A stretch of 64,000 bases of DNA from Streptomyces zhaozhouensis (lineage in GTDB: Bacteria; Actinomycetota; Actinomycetes; Streptomycetales; Streptomycetaceae): NCBI RefSeq assembly GCF_900230195.1, contig NZ_OCNE01000013.1, positions 62,001 through 126,000 of the forward strand, in the 5' to 3' direction. The notes beneath the pieces were generated by a model. The model had not been told where the DNA came from and searched no databases. It saw only the letters and a list, made by a program, of their open reading frames with translations. Shown here piece by piece: positions 59,324 to 64,000 of the stretch. The stretch's first letter is position 1. Each line of letters opens with the position of its first letter. A program made the translations under genes and the position numbers.

Positions 59324-60919
59324 TCAGTCCAGCAGCCGGTAGGCGGGCAGGGTCAGGAAGTCGACGTAGGACTCGTCGAGCGCGATCTCCATCAGCAGGT
59401 CGAAGGCGCGCTCCCAGCCCCCGGAGACATAGGCGTCCTCGCCCACCTCGTCGCGGATCTGCACCAGTTGGTCGGCCGCGATCTGGCGGACGTAGGAGTG
59501 GGTGACCCGCTCGCCGTTGTCCAGCAGCACCCCGGCGTTGATCCACTGCCAGATCTGCGAGCGCGAGATCTCGGCGGTCGCCACGTCCTCCATGAGGTGG
59601 AAGACGGCGACCGCGCCCCGACCGGCCAGCCAGGACTGGAGATAGCGGGTGCCGACCTGGACGGCGTTGCGCAGCCCCTCGACGGTCGGGCGGGCCGGGA
59701 CGGAGCCGATGTCCAGCAGTTGCTCGGCGGTGACCCGCACCTCCTCGCGCAGCCGGTCCTTCTGGTGGGGGCGCGCTCCCAGCACCGCGTCGAAGGCGCC
59801 CTCGGCGACCGGCACCAGGCCCGGGTGCGCCACCCAGGAGCCGTCGAAGCCGTCGGCCGCCTCGCGCTCCTTGTCCGTGCGCACCTTCTCGAAGGCCACC
59901 TTGTTGACCTCGGCGTCCCTGGACGGGATGAACGCGGCCATCCCGCCGATCGCGTGCGCGCCCCGCTTGTGGCAGGTCCGCACCAGCAGTTCGGTGTAGG
60001 CGCGCATGAAGGGGGCGGTCATGGTCACCGCGTTGCGGTCCGGCAGGACGTAACCCTCCCCGCCGTCCCGAAAGTTCTTCACGATCGAGAACAGGTAGTC
60101 CCAGCGGCCGGCGTTCAACCCGGAGGCGTGGTCGCGCAGTTCGTAGAGGATCTCCTCCATCTCGAACGCGGCGGTGACCGTCTCGATCAGGACCGTCGCC
60201 CGCACGGAGCCGTGCGGCACGCCCAGGGTCTCCTGGGCGAACACGAAGACGTCGTTCCACAGTCGCGCCTCCAGGTGCGACTCCAGCTTGGCCAGATAGA
60301 AGTACGGGCCCTTGCCCATGTCCATCAGCCAGCGGGCGTTGTGGAAGAAGTAGAGCCCGAAGTCGACGAGCGCGCCGGGGATCTCCCGACCCCCGACCGT
60401 CAGATGGCGCTCGTCCAGGTGCCAGCCCCGGGGGCGGGCGACCACGGTCGCCAACTCGGCGTCGGGGAGCAGCGCGTACCGCTTGCCGCGCTCGTCGGTG
60501 AAGTCGATGCGGCGGCGGTACGCGTCGGCGAGGGAGAGCTGGCCGCCGATCACGTTTTCCCAGGTGGGGGAGAGGGCGTCCTCGAAGTCCGCAAGCCAGA
60601 CCCGGGCGCCCGAGTTGAGGGCGTTCACGGTCATCTTGCGCTCGGCGGGGCCGGTGATCTCCACCCGCCGGTCCTGGAGCGCGGGCGGCGCCGGGGCGAC
60701 GGACCACTCGCCCTCCCTGACCTCCGCCGTCCCCGGCAGGAAGTCCAGCCGGCCGGTGCGGGCGATCTCCGCGCGGCGCTCGGCGCGGAGGGCCAGCAAC
60801 TCGTCCCGGCGGGGGGTGAACCGCTGGTGCAGCTGTGCGAGGAAGTCCAGCGCCTCGGGGGTGAGCACCTCGTCCTGGCGCGGCACCCGGTGCCGGGCTT
60901 CCACGGTGACGGCTGACAT
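59324..60919 (-). CDS. aceB: Malate synthase A
   Basis: A 531-residue malate synthase that condenses glyoxylate with acetyl-CoA. WLADFEDALSPTWENVIGGQ, KMTVNALNSGA, LIETVTAAFEMEEILYELRD, NAGRWDYLFSIVKNF and GGWERAFDLLMEIALD match the MSA family rather than the longer GlcB type. Glyoxylate here probably comes from allantoin breakdown (allantoinase and AllR genes lie 3-4 kb away), not from isocitrate lyase. AAGGAG lies about 5 nt before ATG 60919, and a well-formed promoter with operator-like dyads precedes it. Confidence 0.96.
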   Translation of the reverse strand: MSAVTVEARHRVPRQDEVLTPEALDFLAQLHQRFTPRRDELLALRAERRAEIARTGRLDFLPGTAEVREGEWSVAPAPPALQDRRVEITGPAERKMTVNALNSGARVWLADFEDALSPTWENVIGGQLSLADAYRRRIDFTDERGKRYALLPDAELATVVARPRGWHLDERHLTVGGREIPGALVDFGLYFFHNARWLMDMGKGPYFYLAKLESHLEARLWNDVFVFAQETLGVPHGSVRATVLIETVTAAFEMEEILYELRDHASGLNAGRWDYLFSIVKNFRDGGEGYVLPDRNAVTMTAPFMRAYTELLVRTCHKRGAHAIGGMAAFIPSRDAEVNKVAFEKVRTDKEREAADGFDGSWVAHPGLVPVAEGAFDAVLGARPHQKDRLREEVRVTAEQLLDIGSVPARPTVEGLRNAVQVGTRYLQSWLAGRGAVAVFHLMEDVATAEISRSQIWQWINAGVLLDNGERVTHSYVRQIAADQLVQIRDEVGEDAYVSGGWERAFDLLMEIALDESYVDFLTLPAYRLLD

Positions 60920-60964
60920 GGGAACTCCTTAGTGACGGTTCCACCTCTGGGGCAGCAAAAATGG

Positions 60965-60998
60965 ATAGTAGTTTCTACATCGTGGAAGATCAACGATG
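60965..60998 (-). promoter_or_regulatory. aceB promoter with overlapping dyads
   Basis: On the minus strand, -35 TTGATC (60988-60993), a 17-bp spacer and -10 TACTAT (60965-60970). The -10 overlaps GTAG-TTT-CTAC (60968-60978) and the -35 overlaps CATCGT-N9-ACGATG (60978-60998), so one or two regulators could block polymerase. Confidence 0.65.
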
Positions 60999-61601
60999 GG
61001 GTGGCGGCCCGCTCAGTCGTTCCAGGTCGGCGGGGTGGTCGATGTCCTGTGGGCTGCCCACGTCACCACACTCGACCCGCGTCAGCCGGCCGGCGCGCGC
61101 CCGCAGATAGTCGCGCGCTCCCCGATCGCCCCGCGCGCCGGCCGTCACGCCGGCGAAGTGCCCGGCGCCCACCAGTACGGGATGGCCGCGCGCGCCCCCG
61201 TAGGTCGCCGCGGCCAGGACGTCGGGGGAGTCGCACGCCGCCGCCACGCGGGCCATCGCCGCCGCGCCCACGAAGGGCTGGTCGACCAGGGCCACCAGGG
61301 CCGCGGTGGGCGGCCGGGGCGTGGCGAGCGCCGCGAGGCCGGCGCGCAGCGAGGAGCCCATGCCCGACTCCCACGCCGGGTTGCGTACCACCCGGCACCC
61401 GTCGAGAAGCGCTTCCGCCAGCACTTCGTCCGCCCCGGCGCCCACCACCACGACCACCGGCGCGCAGCCGGCCGCCCGCAACGCCTCGGCGGCCCACTCG
61501 ACCAGCGTGCGCCCCCGATGGCGCAGCAACGCCTTCGGGCGCCCCCCGAGCCGCCGCCCCCCGCCGGCCGCCAGCAGCACCCCGGCCACCGTCCCGCTCA
61601 C
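60990..61601 (-). CDS. MobA-like NTP transferase (molybdenum cofactor type)
   Basis: 203 residues. VAGVLLAAGGGRRLGGRPKALL (about 5-26) is the nucleotide-binding loop; NPAWESGMGSSLRAGLAAL and LVDQPFVGAAAMARV follow the MobA/MocA family. MocA makes the cytosine dinucleotide form of Moco used by xanthine dehydrogenase-type enzymes, which fits the xdh genes of this region; the guanylyl form cannot be excluded. The end lies within the aceB promoter (overlap with its -35 side). GTG 61601 lies 10 bp after the SDR stop. Confidence 0.85.
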   Translation of the reverse strand: MSGTVAGVLLAAGGGRRLGGRPKALLRHRGRTLVEWAAEALRAAGCAPVVVVVGAGADEVLAEALLDGCRVVRNPAWESGMGSSLRAGLAALATPRPPTAALVALVDQPFVGAAAMARVAAACDSPDVLAAATYGGARGHPVLVGAGHFAGVTAGARGDRGARDYLRARAGRLTRVECGDVGSPQDIDHPADLERLSGPPPHR

Positions 61602-61611
61602 GTGTCGCCGC

Positions 61612-62391
61612 TCAGGGCGTGGGTCCCGCCAGGGTCAGCCCGCCGTCGACGGCGACGATCTGTCCGGTCACCCAGCTCGCCGAGGGGTCCGCCAACGCGA
61701 CGACCCACTCCGCCACCTCCTCCGCCGTCCCGCGTCGGCCCAGCGGAATCGCCGCCGCCTCCGCGCGTTTGATCGCGGCCACCTCCTCGTCCGGCAGGCC
61801 GGAGGCCGTCAGCGCCTCCGACTCGGTCGGGCCCGGGGCGACCCCGTTGACACGTATGCCCGCCGGGGCCAGCTCCAGTGCCCAGGTGCGGGTGAGATGG
61901 TCGAGCGCCGCCTTGGAGGCGCCGTAGTGCGCGGCGCCCGCCGAGGGGCGTTGGCCGTGCACGCTGGAGACGTTGACCACCGCGCCCCCGTTCCTGGTCA
62001 GCTCGCCGAGCGCGGCCCGGGTCAGCAGCGTGGGGCCCAGCACGTTGGTGGCCAGCAGGGCGTCGATCCGTTCCGGGGCGGCCTCGGCGAGCGACATCGC
62101 GGCGAACACGCCCGCGTTGTTCACCAGCGCGTCGAGCCGGCCGAAGCGCTCCACCGCGACCCGCACCGTCGCTTCCGCGGCGTCCGGTTCCCGGGCGTCG
62201 GCGACGAGGGTGGTGATCCCGGGCGCGGCCGCCGCCGTCTCGGCCAGCCGCTCCGGCCGCCGGCCGGTGATCAGCACCCGCGCGCCCCGTTCCGCCAGCG
62301 CCACCGCGACGGCCCGGCCGATGCCCGTCCCGCCGCCGGTCACCACGGCCGCCCGGTCGTGCCACGACATTGTTCGATGTTCGTCGATCAT
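61612..62391 (-). CDS. Short-chain dehydrogenase/reductase
   Basis: A 259-residue classical SDR. VVTGGGTGIGRAVAVALAER is the cofactor motif TGxxxGIG, NNAGVF the structural motif, SSVHGQ plus YGASKAALDH the catalytic Ser-Tyr-Lys set, and VNGVAPGPTESEAL the end of the active site. It uses NAD(P)H on an unknown alcohol or ketone. ATG 62391 lies inside an inverted repeat shared with the divergent ArsR gene and has no ribosome site, so the mRNA may be leaderless; ATG 62370 is the alternative. Confidence 0.92.
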   Translation of the reverse strand: MIDEHRTMSWHDRAAVVTGGGTGIGRAVAVALAERGARVLITGRRPERLAETAAAAPGITTLVADAREPDAAEATVRVAVERFGRLDALVNNAGVFAAMSLAEAAPERIDALLATNVLGPTLLTRAALGELTRNGGAVVNVSSVHGQRPSAGAAHYGASKAALDHLTRTWALELAPAGIRVNGVAPGPTESEALTASGLPDEEVAAIKRAEAAAIPLGRRGTAEEVAEWVVALADPSASWVTGQIVAVDGGLTLAGPTP

Positions 62392-62400
62392 AGAACGAAC
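62379..62400. promoter_or_regulatory. Inverted repeat between SDR and ArsR genes
   Basis: GTTCGT-N10-ACGAAC, perfect 6-bp arms. It covers the SDR start codon and lies 48 bp upstream of the ArsR-type gene, so it is the likely operator of that repressor. Confidence 0.65.
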
Positions 62401-62447
62401 GTATCATCGAGTTCGGGCCGCCCACGACCAGGAGGCAACGAGAACGT

Positions 62448-62768
62448 ATGAAGACCACGCACCACCCCGCCGTCGCACAGTTGTCACTGCCGACCGTGCT
62501 CTCCGCCCTCGGGGACCCCGTGCGGCTGCGCATCGTCCGCTCGCTCGCCGACGGGCGTGAGCTGGGCTGGGGAGAACTGACCGTGCCCGTCGGCAAGTCG
62601 ACGCTCAGCCACCACCTCAAGGTGCTGCGCGCCGCCGGTGTCACCAGGACCCGGGAGGAGGGCACCCGCTGCTATGTCCGGCTGCGCCTGGACGACCTGG
62701 AGCAACGCTTCCCCGGACTCATGGCGGGGGTGCTGCCCGCCGTGGTGGCCGAGGCCGGGGAGGAGTGA
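62448..62768 (+). CDS. ArsR-family repressor
   Basis: 106 residues. ALGDPVRLRIVRSLADGREL and VGKSTLSHHLKVLRAAGVTR form the winged helix (about 20-75), with no metal-binding cysteines of the ArsR/SmtB type, so it senses something other than soft metals. It is divergent from the SDR gene, with the inverted repeat at 62379-62400 between them, and probably represses both. AGGAGG lies about 12 nt before ATG 62448. Confidence 0.93.
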   Translation: MKTTHHPAVAQLSLPTVLSALGDPVRLRIVRSLADGRELGWGELTVPVGKSTLSHHLKVLRAAGVTRTREEGTRCYVRLRLDDLEQRFPGLMAGVLPAVVAEAGEE

Positions 62769-62802
62769 CCCGGGCGGGCCCAGGGGGCCGCGCCGGAGCG
62801 CG

Positions 62803-63594
62803 CTACTCCTCGCCCTCCGGCGAGGTGGCGAGCGCGGCGCCCAGCTCGGCCGCGACCTCGCGCAGCAGCGGCGCCAGCTTCTCCACCGCCTCGTCCGTCA
62901 GCCGCCCGGCCGGCCCCGAGACCGATATCGCGGCGGCGGTCGGCGCGTGCGGCAGCGCCACGGCGATGCACCGCACGCCCGTCTCCTGCTCGCCGTCGTC
63001 GACGGCGAAGCCCCGCGCGCGCACCGCCCCCAGCGCCCGGAGGAACGCCTCCGGCGTCGTCAGGGTGCGCTCGGTCGCCGCCGGCATCCCGGTCCGCCGC
63101 AGCAGCGCCCGCACCTCGTCGTCGTCCAGCCCGGACAGCAGCGCCTTGCCGACGCCCGTGCAGTGCGGCAGCACCCGCCGGCCGACCTCGGTGAACATCC
63201 GCATCGAGTGCCGGGAGGGCACCTGCGCCACGTAGACCGCCTCGTCGCCGTCGAGCAGCGCCATGTTCGCCGTCTCGCCGGTCTCCGCCACCAGCCGCGC
63301 CAGATACGGGCGCGCCCAGGTGGTCAGCGGACGCGCCGCGGCCTCGCCGAGCCGGATCAGCCGAGGGCCCAACGCGTAGCGGCGGTTGGCCTGTTGACGG
63401 ACATAGCCGCAGGCCACCAGCGTGCGCATCAGCCGGTGGATGGTGGGCAGCGGCAGCCCGCTGCTGGCGGCCAGCTCGCTCAGCCCGGTCTCGCCCCCCG
63501 CGTCGGCCATCAGCTCCAGCAGCGCGAACGCCCGCTCCAGGGACTGCACCCCACCGCTCCCGGCGGAGGACCTGCGCACCTCGGACGGCGACAC
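62803..63594 (-). CDS. allR: IclR-family regulator, AllR type
   Basis: 263 residues. An N-terminal IclR helix-turn-helix (VQSLERAFALLELMADAGGE, then LAASSGLPLPTIHRLMRTLV, about 15-65) precedes the effector domain (TGETANMALLDGDEAVYVAQ and CTGVGKALLSGLDDDEV). By position, divergent from allantoinase and near aceB, it corresponds to AllR, the allantoin-pathway repressor of streptomycetes, which responds to allantoate/glyoxylate-type ligands; this is inferred. GTG 63594 with GGAGGAGA about 8 nt upstream is preferred over GTG 63624. Confidence 0.88.
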   Translation of the reverse strand: MSPSEVRRSSAGSGGVQSLERAFALLELMADAGGETGLSELAASSGLPLPTIHRLMRTLVACGYVRQQANRRYALGPRLIRLGEAAARPLTTWARPYLARLVAETGETANMALLDGDEAVYVAQVPSRHSMRMFTEVGRRVLPHCTGVGKALLSGLDDDEVRALLRRTGMPAATERTLTTPEAFLRALGAVRARGFAVDDGEQETGVRCIAVALPHAPTAAAISVSGPAGRLTDEAVEKLAPLLREVAAELGAALATSPEGEE

Positions 63595-63698
63595 GGCGCT
63601 TCTCCTCCAGCGGACTGACGACACGGGCTGCGGTCATCCGGAAGCCTACCGGCCCTTGACGGTTCTCCCCCGGTCGGCCGACCATCGAGACCGGCGGC

Positions 63699-63715
63699 TC
63701 CAACAGAACGTTGAA
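63699..63715. promoter_or_regulatory. Candidate AllR operator, allR-allB intergenic region
   Basis: On the minus strand TTCAACGTTCTGTTGGA, sharing TTCAAC-N3-CTGTTG with the uraDH promoter operator at 53238-53254. It lies between the divergent allR and allB genes. Confidence 0.7.
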
Positions 63716-63751
63716 GCGTTCCGCCGTCAGCGTCCTTTCGGGGGTGGCCGG

Positions 63752-64000
63752 TTGACCAGCGATGTCGCCCCCGGGAACGCGCCGGTCGACCTGCTGCTGC
63801 GCTCCCGCCGGGTGGTCACGCCGGAGGGCGTGCGCCCCGCCGCCGTCGCCGTGGCTGACGGGCGGATCGCCGCCGTGCTGCCGCACGACGCCCCGCCCCC
63901 GCCAGGCGCCGCCGTCGTGGACCACGGCACGGCGGCCCTGCTGCCCGGACTCGTCGACACCCACGTGCACGTCAACGATCCCGGCCGCGCCGACTGGGAG
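63752..64000 (+). CDS. allB: Allantoinase, N-terminal part
   Basis: The frame opens at TTG 63752 (GGGGGTGG about 6 nt upstream; no ATG or GTG start is available in frame) and runs off the window end after 83 codons. VDLLLRSRRVVTPEGVRP and VAVADGRIAAVLP form the usual N-terminal beta-sandwich of cyclic amidohydrolases, and LLPGLVDTHVHVNDPG carries the first HxH zinc motif in the allantoinase form. It opens the allantoin ring to allantoate, continuing the pathway from urate. The rest of the gene is outside the window. Confidence 0.88.
   Translation, partial: MTSDVAPGNAPVDLLLRSRRVVTPEGVRPAAVAVADGRIAAVLPHDAPPPPGAAVVDHGTAALLPGLVDTHVHVNDPGRADWE

Overview
The window is very GC-rich, with dense short-spaced genes on both strands, many GTG starts, GTGA/TGATG stop-start overlaps and several probable leaderless mRNAs. 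Together with lineage-typical genes (SAV2148-type HEPN protein, LPFR peptide, DUF1707-FHA protein, Scr1-like HTH, DUF2637 protein, coproheme decarboxylase HemQ, treY/treZ, an AllR-type IclR regulator divergent from allantoinase), this points to a chromosomal segment of a Streptomyces-like actinomycete. I see no tRNA, rRNA, CRISPR array, insertion sequence, prophage or attachment site.

Layout. 1-3750: heme genes hemG and hemQ, then a convergent three-gene unit made of an MNIO (DUF692) enzyme, a small partner and a membrane protein with a Gly/Cys-rich tail. 3976-8528: ZapE-like ATPase, RibD-type reductase, a small conserved protein, murC and msrB. 8590-17238: trehalose genes treZ and treY, separated by an acetyltransferase with an upstream leader ORF, an FHA protein, and a secreted AA10 LPMO preceded by two CebR-type operators; then the HEPN protein. 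17239-19274: an orphan DNA-damage promoter, an acetyltransferase and an epimerase.

19328-32502 is a sulfur island: rhodanese, cysteine dioxygenase, a TauD-family dioxygenase and a winged-helix regulator, facing one long leftward operon sir > zinc ribbon > cysH > cysC > cysD > cysN > sulfonate-type ABC transporter > sirohydrochlorin chelatase. Sulfonate import, sulfate activation and reduction, and siroheme supply are therefore encoded together. Three small ORFs carrying the HVDL...C core of actinobacterial cysteine leader peptides precede sir, cysteine dioxygenase and the TauD gene, suggesting cysteine-responsive attenuation of both acquisition and disposal.

32671-43567 is mixed: two small unknown proteins, AidB-like dehydrogenase, Scr1-like regulator, LPFR peptide, an F420-type oxidoreductase, the alkylation-repair pair AlkA/Ogt, a DUF2637 membrane protein, an iron-box-controlled FhuF-like protein and a GntR regulator. 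43787-64000 is a purine and glyoxylate region: PucR regulator, three-subunit xanthine dehydrogenase with an XdhC maturation protein, a UraD-UraH fusion, uricase, 8-oxoguanine deaminase, sulfite oxidase, malate synthase, a MobA-like transferase, an SDR/ArsR divergent pair, and AllR divergent from allantoinase (cut by the window end). A near-identical operator precedes the urate genes and the allR-allB promoter, which ties these blocks into a candidate regulon. XDH, sulfite oxidase and the MobA-like protein also make the block a molybdenum-enzyme island.

The best candidate for poorly described biology is the MNIO/partner/Gly-Cys-tail unit at 1546-3750, which looks like a peptide-modification system acting on the tail of a membrane protein.
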